Of a DNA stretch of 52,358 bases, positions 9,106-17,790 are shown piece after piece. The first letter of the stretch is position 1; each line of letters starts with the position of its first letter. The position numbers and the translations under genes were made by a program. The notes under the pieces were generated by a model. That model saw nothing but the letters and a program-made list of their open reading frames with translations. It did not search any database and had not been told where the DNA came from. Source of the DNA: Porticoccaceae bacterium (GTDB taxonomy: Bacteria; Pseudomonadota; Gammaproteobacteria; Pseudomonadales; Porticoccaceae); contig JABJEX010000020.1 in assembly GCA_018663035.1 (NCBI GenBank), forward strand, positions 1-52,358, written 5' to 3'.

Positions 9106-10641
9106 ATGAACCCTAGAATACTAACCTATTACGCAATAGCCATAGCCACAGTTCTGTCTCTTGTTGGCTGCTCGGTCAATCCAGTGACAGGTAAAAACGA
9201 GCTGTCTCTCATATCGCCCCAGCAAGAGATTGCCCTAGGTGAAAAAAACTATCGACCATCGCGACAGTCACAGGGCGGAGACTATTATTTGGATGCCGAG
9301 CTTCAGCGCTATGTGGCAACGGTTGGCAACAGGCTGGCGGCGGTCAGCGATATGCCAGATCTGCCTTACAGCTTTGTGGTGCTAAATAATTCCGTGCCCA
9401 ATGCCTGGGCATTGCCCGGCGGGAAAATAGCGATCAATCGTGGGTTATTGACCTATTTAGCTGATGAGTCGCAGTTGGCTGCTGTGTTGGCTCATGAAAT
9501 AGTCCATGCCGCAGCCCGTCACGGTGCCTCACAAATGAGCCGTGGCACTCTGGCTAGCCTTGGCCTCCTTACTGTAGGTGTCGGCACTCAGGGCAGAGAG
9601 GGTGCACAGCTTTATGGCTTAGCATCGGAGTTGGGGGCAGCTGCTTGGATGGCGAAATATGGCCGCGACGACGAGCTCGAATCTGATTATTACGGCATGC
9701 TCTACATGTCCCGCGCTGGCTATGAGCCTCAGGGGGCCGTCGAACTTCAGCGCACCTTTGTCAAACTTAGCGAGGGTAAACAGGGTGGCTTTGTTGCAGG
9801 ATTATTTGCCAGCCATCCCCCCTCTATCCAGCGCGTAGAGGCCAACCAGGCGCGAGCTGCACCCCTGCCAAGTGGCCAGCGTTATGCAGAGCGATATCAA
9901 GCCGCTATAGCTCAGCTTAAAACAGATGCGCCGGCCTACCAAGCTGCGCAAGAAGCCGCCACCGCGCTGAAAAATAAGCAGCCAAAACAGGCAATAGCTC
10001 TGCTCGATAAAGCCATTGCCGTGCAATCAGATGAGGGCTATTTTTGGGAGCTACGCGGGCTCAGCTGGAAGATGCAAAACAATTTCACTAATGCTGAAAA
10101 GGCCTTCACCACAGCCATTGGCAAGAATTCCGAATACTTCAGTCCCTATTTAGCGCGTGGCGTACTGCGCCATGAGATGGGACAGAAAAGTCAGGGGTTG
10201 GCTGATATCAGGCGCAGTCACGAACTATTACCTACTCCAATGGCCAGTTATTATTTGGGTAATGCAGCGTTGGATGACCAGCAATATGCTCAGGCCACAA
10301 GTTATTTCAAGAAGGCGGCTATGGCTGGCGGTGATTTGGCAAGGCAGGCGCAGAAAGGATTGGCATCAGCTCAACTGCAGTTACAGCCGGAATTGTTTCT
10401 AACCGCCGAAATCAGCCTGTCCGATCAGGGCTATCTGCTGATAACCACGTTCAATAATAGTCCAGTTAGCATGGTCAACATACGACTGCGGCTCACTGCG
10501 GGGGAGCAGTCAAGATGGTTCAATTTAGAGTCGGTTCTGCCCGCTGGTCGATCAGTCACCATAAATACCGGCGTTGGCCCCATCGTAAGTTCGGCGACTC
10601 AATATAGAGTTAATGTGAGGTCGGCAACTGTATTGAACTAA
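9106..10641 (+). CDS. M48 family metalloprotease lipoprotein with TPR domain (BepA-like)
   Basis: A 511-residue lipoprotein protease. The signal ends in a lipobox (SLVGC, Cys22 lipidated). The zinc site HEIVH is at residues 130-134 with the third ligand in the ELESDYYG block near 195. The protease domain is followed by tetratricopeptide repeats (about 270-400) and a C-terminal beta-rich domain. E. coli BepA has the same order and helps assemble or degrade outer-membrane proteins such as LptD; that role is inferred here. Residues after the lipobox avoid Asp at +2, so outer-membrane sorting is expected. It is transcribed alone and converges on the Sel1 gene 7 bases away. Confidence 0.85.
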   Translation: MNPRILTYYAIAIATVLSLVGCSVNPVTGKNELSLISPQQEIALGEKNYRPSRQSQGGDYYLDAELQRYVATVGNRLAAVSDMPDLPYSFVVLNNSVPNAWALPGGKIAINRGLLTYLADESQLAAVLAHEIVHAAARHGASQMSRGTLASLGLLTVGVGTQGREGAQLYGLASELGAAAWMAKYGRDDELESDYYGMLYMSRAGYEPQGAVELQRTFVKLSEGKQGGFVAGLFASHPPSIQRVEANQARAAPLPSGQRYAERYQAAIAQLKTDAPAYQAAQEAATALKNKQPKQAIALLDKAIAVQSDEGYFWELRGLSWKMQNNFTNAEKAFTTAIGKNSEYFSPYLARGVLRHEMGQKSQGLADIRRSHELLPTPMASYYLGNAALDDQQYAQATSYFKKAAMAGGDLARQAQKGLASAQLQLQPELFLTAEISLSDQGYLLITTFNNSPVSMVNIRLRLTAGEQSRWFNLESVLPAGRSVTINTGVGPIVSSATQYRVNVRSATVLN

Positions 10642-10648
10642 TGCTTTA

Positions 10649-11353
10649 TTATTGCGGGCAATCCGCATAGTTTGTATTTAGGCACTGCTCGATCATTGCC
10701 TCGACATCATTGAGCTGGGCATCGGTCATCAGCTGTGCGGACATTGAGCTGATGGCTGCTGCTCCAGATTTACCATTGCGGCCTGCAATGCTCGACCAAA
10801 CCATTGCAGTGCTGGGCTCTGACTCCCCACCATCACCAGATTGCAGCATATAGGCATACATAAACTGGGCATTGGCATAGCCCAATAGGGCAGATTTTAA
10901 GAACCAGACTCGCGCGGCACCCTGGTTTATCTCTCGCCCCATACCCCTATATTCGCTAAGGCCTAGCATGTACTGTGCCTCGGGTAAGCCCTGCGAAGCG
11001 GCTAGTTCAAACCAGGCATAGGCCTCCGCGTGGTCTTTAACCACACCGGTACCATTGAAATAAAGCATGCCAACATTGTGCTGCGCTTTGGCCAAACCCT
11101 GAGTTCCTGCTTTAACGTACCAGGCTAGAGCCTCTGTATAACTTTGAGATACACCAAGGCCTTTTTCATGCAGATGACCAAGGTTGTTTTGCGCCTTGGC
11201 CATGCCAGATTCAGCTAAGGGTAATAGGGTGCGTAAAGCGGTCTCGTAATGCCCTCGCTGAACAGCTTGCATGCCGGCGTCAAAGTCATTCGCCAGGACA
11301 ATGGTAGATAACAAGCAGCAGCAGAGGACGCTGTTTTGCAGTAGCTTTTTCAC
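10649..11353 (-). CDS. Sel1-repeat (TPR-like) secreted protein
   Basis: A 234-residue protein with an N-terminal signal peptide (about residues 1-21, cleavage after VLA) and four to five Sel1-like repeats of about 36 residues. The repeats show A(Q/K)NxLGxxxxxGxGVxxxxxEAxxWxxxAAxxGxxxAQ patterns (for example KAQHNVGMLYFNGTGVVKDH). Such repeats form helical scaffolds for protein-protein contacts, often in the periplasm. No catalytic motif is seen. It is followed 33 bases upstream by the CLC gene on the same strand, so the two could be cotranscribed. Confidence 0.8.
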   Translation of the reverse strand: MKKLLQNSVLCCCLLSTIVLANDFDAGMQAVQRGHYETALRTLLPLAESGMAKAQNNLGHLHEKGLGVSQSYTEALAWYVKAGTQGLAKAQHNVGMLYFNGTGVVKDHAEAYAWFELAASQGLPEAQYMLGLSEYRGMGREINQGAARVWFLKSALLGYANAQFMYAYMLQSGDGGESEPSTAMVWSSIAGRNGKSGAAAISSMSAQLMTDAQLNDVEAMIEQCLNTNYADCPQ

Positions 11354-11386
11354 AGGCTACTCCTTATTTTTATTATAAAAATTGTA

Positions 11387-13075
11387 TTACTCGGGCCTGC
11401 GAGCTTTCCGCTGCACAGCAATTATTGCTTGAAATAATGCCCCCTCCGTCAATCTGCCGCAGAGTCTGCCGGTGGCTCTATCCACTACAGGAAGACTTTC
11501 CCCCGAAAACTGACTGACTTTATGCATGGCATAATCGAGTGATTGGTCAGTATAGAGCCTAGCAGGGGCCACATCCATAGTGCTAGATACTGGATCTGCC
11601 GAGGCTTTAATTGCGTCATAGATACTAAGCTTGCCCCTCAGTTGGCCTTCAGCAACTACATAGGCTTCTGTGTGTCCGCAGGCCAGGAGAGACTGGTAGA
11701 CCTGGTCACCGCTTGTATCTGGGCTTGCTTGAACAATGTCAGCACTGGCAATGTCTCCAACTCGCTCTTGGCTCAGCGCAAGCGCATCTCGCCCTCTGCC
11801 TATATCAATACCTCTATCCAGTAACTGCCGATCGTAAAAAGAGAGCGCAAACAGCCGGTTGGTCACAAGGCTACAAAGGGTTACCGCTATCATGGCAGTC
11901 ACTGCATATTCATAGGAATGGGTCAGCTCTAGCACAATCATTACAGCCGTTAGTGGCGCACCAATCACTGCGGAGCTCACTGCAGCCATAGCAGCTAAGG
12001 TGACTACGGTAGCCACATCAGTAAAACCAAGTGCAGTAAGCAGTTGGCCTGCCAGCGCGCCAGAGGCAACACCTATGAACAGTGCCGGCGAAAATACGCC
12101 GCCAAATAGGCCGCTGCTAAGACAGATTGCGGTCACTAGAATTTTGGCTACCAGTACAGTGGTGAGCAAGGTTAGCCCGTAATCTCCGGCAAGCATCTGA
12201 TTCATACTTGAGATGCCTAGCCCTAGTATCTGAGGCACCCAGATTCCTACTACGCCGCAAACGGTAGCGCCAGCAAACAACAGAACTGTGGGTGATATTT
12301 TAGTGCGCGCTGCCCAGTTGCTCGACGACCTGAGTGTCATCATAAAGGCAATGGCGACCATCGAAAAAACAGGTGCTAATACCATCAGAAAGGGTACTAC
12401 CTCAGACAGGCCGGGTACTGCTGTCCCAATTTCAAACGCGGTGGCATTTGGGAACCAGAGATTACTGAGGGTGCTGGCAGAGATGGAGGCCACAGTAATT
12501 GGCGCAATAGCACTGACAGAGAAGCGCCGCAAGATAGCCTCATGGGCAAAGATAACTCCAGCGATAGGAGCGTTGAATCCGGCGGAAATAGCCGCTGCGA
12601 CACCGCAGCCAAGATAGATTTCATAGCTAAGTCGACTAGAAATGAAACGTTTAAGCCAGACGCCCATGGTGGCGCCAAAGTGCACGATTGGGCCATATTG
12701 GCCAACGGAAGCGCCACCGCCTGCAGAGGCAAAGGCCGCCAACGTTGAGGCAAAACCCTGCTTGATGTCTAGGGGATGGTTAGGCTGATGGGCGGCGTAA
12801 ATTGCGTCCGCCGGCCCTGTCCAAGAGGTGACTTTTAGGCCTTTTTTTATCAGTAGCACCACAGCGGCGGCTGCCCACAGAAACAGCAAGCTGGACAGAG
12901 AAATAGACTGATCACCATACTTCAGATTGAGCAGAGTGCCCGTTTCTCGCTGCTTGCCGAGATACTCGGCGCCGATGATAAAATAGTTGGAGACAACAGC
13001 CAGCGTTGCACCAATCAATCCTCCAATGCAGAGTATGATCGTGACCTCTAAAAGAGCTCCGCGGACTTTGCGCAT
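11387..13075 (-). CDS. CLC family anion transporter/channel with C-terminal CBS pair
   Basis: A 562-residue membrane protein with the CLC core (about residues 10-430) and two CBS domains (about 450-560). Conserved CLC landmarks are FNAPIAGVIFAHE (167-179), GLFGGVFSPALFIG and a tyrosine in FYDRQLL. By hand alignment with E. coli ClcA the external gating glutamate (GREGP) is tyrosine: the motif here is GQYGP at 125-129. The internal proton glutamate (second E of IIEEM) is Ala180. The GSGIP anion loop is also altered (SWTGPAD). Both glutamates are needed for Cl-/H+ exchange in ClcA, so this may be an uncoupled channel or an atypical transporter. Ion specificity unknown. Confidence 0.82.
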   Translation of the reverse strand: MRKVRGALLEVTIILCIGGLIGATLAVVSNYFIIGAEYLGKQRETGTLLNLKYGDQSISLSSLLFLWAAAAVVLLIKKGLKVTSWTGPADAIYAAHQPNHPLDIKQGFASTLAAFASAGGGASVGQYGPIVHFGATMGVWLKRFISSRLSYEIYLGCGVAAAISAGFNAPIAGVIFAHEAILRRFSVSAIAPITVASISASTLSNLWFPNATAFEIGTAVPGLSEVVPFLMVLAPVFSMVAIAFMMTLRSSSNWAARTKISPTVLLFAGATVCGVVGIWVPQILGLGISSMNQMLAGDYGLTLLTTVLVAKILVTAICLSSGLFGGVFSPALFIGVASGALAGQLLTALGFTDVATVVTLAAMAAVSSAVIGAPLTAVMIVLELTHSYEYAVTAMIAVTLCSLVTNRLFALSFYDRQLLDRGIDIGRGRDALALSQERVGDIASADIVQASPDTSGDQVYQSLLACGHTEAYVVAEGQLRGKLSIYDAIKASADPVSSTMDVAPARLYTDQSLDYAMHKVSQFSGESLPVVDRATGRLCGRLTEGALFQAIIAVQRKARRPE

Positions 13076-13415
13076 AACTTGCCTCGTTGAACTTAAAAAT
13101 TATCGACGCTTTTTATTCCCGGAATTTTAGATCGAGATTTTAGCCTCATTATTTCAGCGCTATTATAGGTGCAGGGCGTGGCCAGCAGAATCTCAATTTA
13201 CCGGCACATTTTAAATTAGCCTGCTATCCCAGCATAAAAGCGACAGCCTTTGATGTATAGCGACGCCATTCTCGTTGATGTTGGCCGGATTAAACTTCGT
13301 CTTTAGGCTTGGTGGCTATGAGCCCAGCGGCGGGAAGGGTATACTAAATAAAAGTTTTAATCTGTACCCAGAAAAACTACAGGTAAGCAACATCCTTTAT
13401 GCAGAAACTAACTCT
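13076..13415. other. divergent intergenic region between the CLC gene and dctQ
   Basis: About 340 bases without a supported gene. An in-frame extension of dctQ reaches back to 13275, but its residues lack any family similarity that I recognise. A TATACT hexamer at 13340-13345 is a possible -10 box for dctQM without a good -35 partner. No terminator, repeat or RNA gene was seen. Confidence 0.4.
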
Positions 13416-13961
13416 ATGCAGATGCTAAGCAGCAGTATTCACTTAATTGACCGATTTACAGAGTATACCGGGCGACTTATTTCCTGGTTGACAATATTCA
13501 TGGTAGCTCTTGTGGTTGTTGTGGTGGTGATGCGTTATTTCTTGGAGTCTGGTTCTATTGCGCTGCAAGAAATGGTTACTTACGTGCATGCTTTAGTTTT
13601 TTTGCTGGGCATTGCATTTACCTTGAAGCGTGGCGGCCATGTGCGGGTAGACATTTTCTATCGAAACTTTTCTGCGCGACGCAAGGCGATAGTTGATCTT
13701 CTAGGGGGGATACTGTTTTTGATTCCGGTGGCGCTGCTGATTTTTTTGATGAGTTGGGACTATGTTGCTGCCAGTTGGTCGATACTGGAGACCTCCTCTG
13801 AAAACAACGGGCTGCCCTTTGTGTATTTACTAAAAACTCTGATGTTGGCAATGCCACTGACCTTGCTGCTGCAAGGTATCGCTGAAGTATTAAAAAGTGC
13901 ACTGACCCTTTCTGGGCACAACCATACCCCGGACACCGATAGTATTGAGCCGCACCTCTAA
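13416..13961 (+). CDS. dctQ: TRAP transporter small permease (DctQ family)
   Basis: The small membrane subunit of a tripartite ATP-independent periplasmic transporter, with four transmembrane helices. The opening RLISWLTIFMVALVVVVVVM, then QEMVTYVHALVFLLGIAF and KRGGHVRVDIFY, are typical of DctQ. I place the start at the ATG at 13416 (181 residues, family-like length); the open frame extends 47 codons upstream without family features, and no strong ribosome site marks either choice. The stop overlaps the dctM start as TAATG. No dctP binding-protein gene lies on either side. Confidence 0.85.
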   Translation: MQMLSSSIHLIDRFTEYTGRLISWLTIFMVALVVVVVVMRYFLESGSIALQEMVTYVHALVFLLGIAFTLKRGGHVRVDIFYRNFSARRKAIVDLLGGILFLIPVALLIFLMSWDYVAASWSILETSSENNGLPFVYLLKTLMLAMPLTLLLQGIAEVLKSALTLSGHNHTPDTDSIEPHL

Positions 13962-15325
13962 TGGCTGAATTTATTCCTTTTTTGATGTTTTTCACCGTTT
14001 GCTTAGTGCTTATGGCAGGCTATCCGGTAGCTTTTTCATTGGCTGGTACTGCGTTACTGTTCGCCCTAGTGGGAGCGGCAACCGGCTACTTTGATATGGC
14101 CTTTTTGCAGGCATTGCCGAACCGACTATTTGGCACCATAGAGAACACCACATTAATTGCAGTGCCGCTGTTTATTTTGATGGGGGTGATGCTAGAGAAG
14201 TCGCGCCTGTCTGAAGATCTTTTAGAAAGTATGGCTGACTTGCTAGGCGGTTTGCGCAGTGGACTGGCGATCTCGGTTGTCTTAGTTGGAGCTTTGCTGG
14301 CTGCAAGTACGGGTATTGTGGGCGCCACCGTGGTTACTATGGGCCTGATGTCACTGCCAACCATGCTCAAACGAGGATATTCATCGGCTCAGGCCACAGG
14401 GGTGATAGCAGCGACAGGAACGTTGGGGCAGATAATTCCACCCTCAATCGCCCTGGTGTTACTGGGAGACACTCTGTCTAGCGCCTATCAACAGGCACAG
14501 CTAAACAAGGGTATTTTTACGCCCAAAACTGTATCCATTGGCGATTTATTTGTCGGTGCCATCATCCCCGGGTTGATTTTGGTGTTGATGTACCTAATGT
14601 ATGTGATCGTTTTTATTCGGCCCGCTAACCAGAGTAAGCCCGACATTGGACCTGTTAGCAAAACCCTGTCGAGAGCTATGCGCAACCTGTTGCCGCCGGT
14701 GTTTTTAATTGTCACAGTATTGGGCTCGATTTTAACCGGCGCAGCTACGCCAACGGAGGCTGCAGGTGTCGGAGCTTTTGGAGCCACATTGCTGGCGGCA
14801 TTCAAGGGTCAGCTTACTGTTTCGAGGCTGCGTGAGGTAGCCCAAAATACCACTGAGGTTACCTCAATGGTGTTCTTAATTCTTATAGGGGCAGCGATAT
14901 TTTCGCTAGTGTTTAGAGGTTTTGGCGGCGAAGAGGTGGTTGAGCAGTTTTTCAATAACCTGCCGGGAGGAATTGTCGCGGCAACGCTGCTGGTGATGCT
15001 GGTTATTTTCCTGCTGGGCTTTATCCTCGACTTTATAGAGATCACTTTTGTGGTGGTGCCCATTGTTGGGCCAGTGCTTTTGGCTATGGGGCTAGACCCT
15101 GTTTGGTTAGGCGTGATGATCGCCATTAATCTGCAGACTTCATTTTTAACACCGCCATTTGGTTTTGCTCTATTCTATTTGCGTGGTGTTGCTCCAGACT
15201 CGGTAGAGACCTCAGCCATGTATCGCGGTGTAATGCCCTTTATTATGATGCAGCTAATGCTACTTCTGATGCTCTCCATTTGGCCTCAGCTAGCCACCTG
15301 GCTACCTGGATTAATTTATAACTAG
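13961..15325 (+). CDS. dctM: TRAP transporter large permease (DctM family)
   Basis: A 454-residue, about 12-helix permease that, with DctQ, uses the sodium or proton gradient to import an organic acid delivered by a periplasmic protein. Family features include VAVPLFILMGVMLEKS, GLRSGLAISVVLVGALLAAS, ATGTLGQIIPPSIALVLLGD, ATPTEAAGVGAFGA and QTSFLTPPFGFALFYLRGV, which is the DctM signature. It overlaps dctQ by one base (TAATG). The substrate cannot be predicted without the binding protein, which is missing nearby. The sequence resembles the large-permease branch associated with organic and keto acids, but this is inference. Confidence 0.93.
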   Translation: MAEFIPFLMFFTVCLVLMAGYPVAFSLAGTALLFALVGAATGYFDMAFLQALPNRLFGTIENTTLIAVPLFILMGVMLEKSRLSEDLLESMADLLGGLRSGLAISVVLVGALLAASTGIVGATVVTMGLMSLPTMLKRGYSSAQATGVIAATGTLGQIIPPSIALVLLGDTLSSAYQQAQLNKGIFTPKTVSIGDLFVGAIIPGLILVLMYLMYVIVFIRPANQSKPDIGPVSKTLSRAMRNLLPPVFLIVTVLGSILTGAATPTEAAGVGAFGATLLAAFKGQLTVSRLREVAQNTTEVTSMVFLILIGAAIFSLVFRGFGGEEVVEQFFNNLPGGIVAATLLVMLVIFLLGFILDFIEITFVVVPIVGPVLLAMGLDPVWLGVMIAINLQTSFLTPPFGFALFYLRGVAPDSVETSAMYRGVMPFIMMQLMLLLMLSIWPQLATWLPGLIYN

Positions 15326-15359
15326 CTCCAAAACAACTAAAGGATGAGAAACCCTGCCA

Positions 15360-15755
15360 ATGCAAAACATTAATGAGCCGCCGACACCTGCAGGAAAACT
15401 TATTTCGCAGACCATTGCCATGCCCAGAGAAACCAATGCAAATGGCGATATTTTTGGCGGTTGGCTGTTGAGTCAGATGGATCTGGCCGGTGCAATCTTG
15501 GCTGGGCGCATCGCCAAGGGCCGAGTTGCCACGGTGGCTATTAGTAGCATGTCTTTTCTTAATCCTGTACCCGTTGGCGCAGTTGTCGGCTGCTATGCCA
15601 ACACCACGGCAGTGGGCACTAGCTCAATTAAGATTACCATTGAAGTGTGGATTAGCGATGATTACAAGTCCGAACCCTGCAAGGTGACCGAGGGCGAATT
15701 TGTGTTTGTTGCCATTGATGACCAGGGTAAGACTCGAACTATTCCCAGCAGCTAA
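15360..15755 (+). CDS. yciA: acyl-CoA thioesterase, YciA-like hotdog fold
   Basis: A 131-residue single hotdog-domain protein expected to hydrolyse acyl-CoA to free acid and CoA in the cytoplasm. The active-site stretch MPRETNANGDIFGGWLLSQM (21-40) is the YciA signature, with the Asn-Asp-Phe-Gly-Gly helix start carrying the catalytic Asp. Length matches E. coli YciA (132). It follows dctM by 34 bases; an AGGA lies 15 bases before the ATG, a long spacing. The 3' end overlaps the convergent hydrolase gene by 4 bases. Confidence 0.88.
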   Translation: MQNINEPPTPAGKLISQTIAMPRETNANGDIFGGWLLSQMDLAGAILAGRIAKGRVATVAISSMSFLNPVPVGAVVGCYANTTAVGTSSIKITIEVWISDDYKSEPCKVTEGEFVFVAIDDQGKTRTIPSS

Positions 15756-16726
15756 GCTGAACTATCCATGCTCAAAGCGGTAAATATTTCTGTTCGCAGG
15801 GACTCTATTTCATTGGCTAGGTGATGATTCGCGCTGTCTACAATATGTAGACTCATATTGGGCAGTAAGGACTCAAAGATCGATAGATTATAAGCCCAGT
15901 CAAGAGTCTTATCCCCGCTACCCTGAATAATATTTACTCCAAAATCACTGCCTTTACTGTGCTTGCACTGTCGAACCCATTTATCTAGAGCACCCACCCA
16001 TTCTATCGGCAGTACTTGCGGTTGGAGCGGGTCTCGGTCGCGTAAAAAATCGAGAAATTCTTGATCAAATGAGCTGGGGCGAAACACCCGCTTTAGTGTC
16101 TTGCGAAAGGGCCTTGTGAGCATAAATAGCCAGCGGTTGATGCCCCAGTTTTTTGGTTGTAGCAGCGGTGCAAGCAGGTTGAGACTTTTAAATGGGTATG
16201 AATCTTGGCTGCTTTGCTCAAATAGATGCTTGAGCAATATGGCTCCGCCCATACTCTGACCGATTGCGTGCAGGGAGCCGCCGAACTGGGTTTGACTAAT
16301 ATCAATAATGCGCTTTAGCACACCCACATACTCTGCGTAGTCTAGAATAAAACCAGGTTTACCACTTGATAGCCCGTGACCCGGAAGATCAAAACAAATG
16401 ACTCTTAGTTGTAGGCTCAGCAAGTGCTGGATCAAATGGTTATACAGCCCAGTGTGATCTGTGTAGCCGTGAACAACGATGACGGAGCCAAGGCAGTTTT
16501 CTGGTTCCCAGGCCATGGTGACAATCTGCTGCCGTTCAATGCTTATTGTCCCTGCATAGAGGTTTAGACAGTTATGGGGAATAGGGAGCTGATAGAAGTT
16601 GAGGTACTGTCGTAGTTCTGGGCTAGCGCCCTGAACCATTGGTATTTCTTCAGCGCCACAGCGGGGCTTATGCTCGCGTAACTTGGCGATCACAGATTGG
16701 TCCAATGTTGCCTTTAGATCACGCAT
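15752..16726 (-). CDS. alpha/beta hydrolase, PldB-like lysophospholipase
   Basis: A 324-residue serine hydrolase. The oxyanion/HG motif VVHGYTDHTGLY (near residue 90), the nucleophile elbow GQSMGGAI (near 157), the acid in GSGDKTLDW (near 275) and the histidine in ANHHLANE (near 305) give a complete catalytic triad. This order and the monoglyceride lipase/PldB-type spacing suggest hydrolysis of lysophospholipids or monoacylglycerols. No signal peptide is seen, so it should be cytoplasmic or membrane-associated. It is transcribed alone; upstream lies the TonB-receptor remnant region. Confidence 0.8.
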   Translation of the reverse strand: MRDLKATLDQSVIAKLREHKPRCGAEEIPMVQGASPELRQYLNFYQLPIPHNCLNLYAGTISIERQQIVTMAWEPENCLGSVIVVHGYTDHTGLYNHLIQHLLSLQLRVICFDLPGHGLSSGKPGFILDYAEYVGVLKRIIDISQTQFGGSLHAIGQSMGGAILLKHLFEQSSQDSYPFKSLNLLAPLLQPKNWGINRWLFMLTRPFRKTLKRVFRPSSFDQEFLDFLRDRDPLQPQVLPIEWVGALDKWVRQCKHSKGSDFGVNIIQGSGDKTLDWAYNLSIFESLLPNMSLHIVDSANHHLANEIESLRTEIFTALSMDSSA

Positions 16727-16836
16727 TCACTATTCCAAAATATATTATGGGTGGAGTCTGGCTCAGTGCTTTTGCCACCTCCCCAGTATCTTGTCAGATT
16801 GGTAATGAATTACAAGAATAAAGCGCTTGTCGATAA

Positions 16837-17154
16837 ATTAGTCAAACAGCACAGCTCAACCTCTTCTGGCAATTTGGCCGCTGGGAGCTGGCGCTGTCTT
16901 CGCTGCACGTTTCCAATTTAACCGAGTATTTTATTGCTGAAGATCGTACGAGAGACTCAGGTGCTTGGTCGCGGGAGGATATGCAGCTCAGCTACTATTT
17001 CAACTCTGGGGAATCCCTGGTAACACTGGGTATTGAGAATGTGTTTGCGCAGATGCCGCCGTTTTTAGGAACAGCATTCAACGATAATTTCGATGTTAGA
17101 ACCCACGACTCAACTGGCAGATTTATTTATGCCAGATTAAGTCACAGGTTGTAA
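16837..17154 (+). pseudogene. TonB-dependent receptor C-terminal remnant (no start)
   Basis: A 105-codon open frame with no start of its own, from the codon after a TAA at 16834-16836 to the TAA at 17152-17154. Its translation reads like the last strands of a TonB-dependent outer-membrane receptor: RWELALSSLHVSNLTEYF, then LGIENVFAQMPPFLGTAFND, then DVRTHDSTGRFIYARLSHRL. The block NVF-x3-PPF-x-GTAFND-x3-D-R-T followed by GRF-x-YA is the classic barrel end of these receptors. A full receptor needs about 700-1000 residues, and no plug domain or signal peptide is visible upstream. It ends in Leu rather than the usual Phe/Trp. I read it as a deletion relic. Confidence 0.78.
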
Positions 17155-17197
17155 TAATTGTCTAGAAAGAGGCATTGGCGAGAACCAATGCCCTGAC

Positions 17198-17605
17198 TTA
17201 TTCGTCGGTAGATAGCGAGATGTCGTACACGCCAGCTTCACGAGCTTGGTCGGATATCTGCACAAACAACTCGGTTTTAGCCTTGGGGTGAGAGCTGATT
17301 ACAACCTTGGCTTCAGGCTTCTCAGCATGCATTCTCTCAACGTTGGCTCGCACTGCTCGAACGTCGATACGACGGCCTTCAAGCGTCAGTTCGTTGCTCT
17401 CGGAGATGCGGAACACGATATTGGTATTTTCTGAATCTGGTGGTGGCTGATCAGAGGTTGGCGGACGGTTTACGCCGAGACCTGATTCATTAACAAACGA
17501 AGCGGTCACAATAAAGAAGATCAGCATGATGAAAACGACGTCCAGCATGGGCGTCATATCAATCTGCGATTCCTCTTCTTCTTTACGTCTTTTGCCTAGC
17601 GCCAT
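17198..17605 (-). CDS. exbD: ExbD/TolR family biopolymer transport protein
   Basis: A 135-residue protein with a short cytoplasmic N-terminus, one transmembrane helix (about 20-38) and a periplasmic domain. The helix carries DMTPMLDVVFIMLIFF with Asp22, the protonatable residue needed by ExbD. ExbD works with ExbB to pass the proton gradient to TonB. Here it stands alone: the bases upstream (17606-17790) hold no exbB and downstream lies only the receptor remnant. A tonB-like gene is present far away at 50.3-51.1 kb. The sequence resembles the ExbD of the exbB-exbD-tonB2 clusters of marine gammaproteobacteria. Confidence 0.9.
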   Translation of the reverse strand: MALGKRRKEEEESQIDMTPMLDVVFIMLIFFIVTASFVNESGLGVNRPPTSDQPPPDSENTNIVFRISESNELTLEGRRIDVRAVRANVERMHAEKPEAKVVISSHPKAKTELFVQISDQAREAGVYDISLSTDE

Positions 17606-17790
17606 TTTGCAATGTACCTTTTTTGGAACTACTAAATTCAGGGAACCGGCATTCTACTGATTTTTATAGAAAAAGCCAGTTACTCTATATCCATGGCGAG
17701 CGACCCGACTGTGATATTCTGCCGTCTCTGAAAGCAGTGTGCCAGAAATGATTCTAACTTAGTTAAAAAATGTCGGAATTAGGACGAATT

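Noticed and set aside
12288-12753. ORFs of 109 and 118 codons across the CLC gene in other frames
   Set aside because: They have no family similarity and overlap completely with the better-supported CLC frame.
13275-13415. 47-codon upstream extension of dctQ
   Set aside because: The residues before the ATG at 13416 show no DctQ features and the extension would make an unusually long small permease.
14086-15126. Three long minus-strand ORFs (94-105 codons) inside dctM
   Set aside because: All are Thr/Pro/Ser-rich frames antisense to a clear membrane protein; they arise from the hydrophobic codon pattern of dctM.
16639-16821. 60-aa plus-strand ORF overlapping the 5' end of the PldB-like gene
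   Set aside because: It lies antisense to the well-supported hydrolase for most of its length, has no family features and no ribosome site; it does not join the TonB receptor frame, which starts after two stops.
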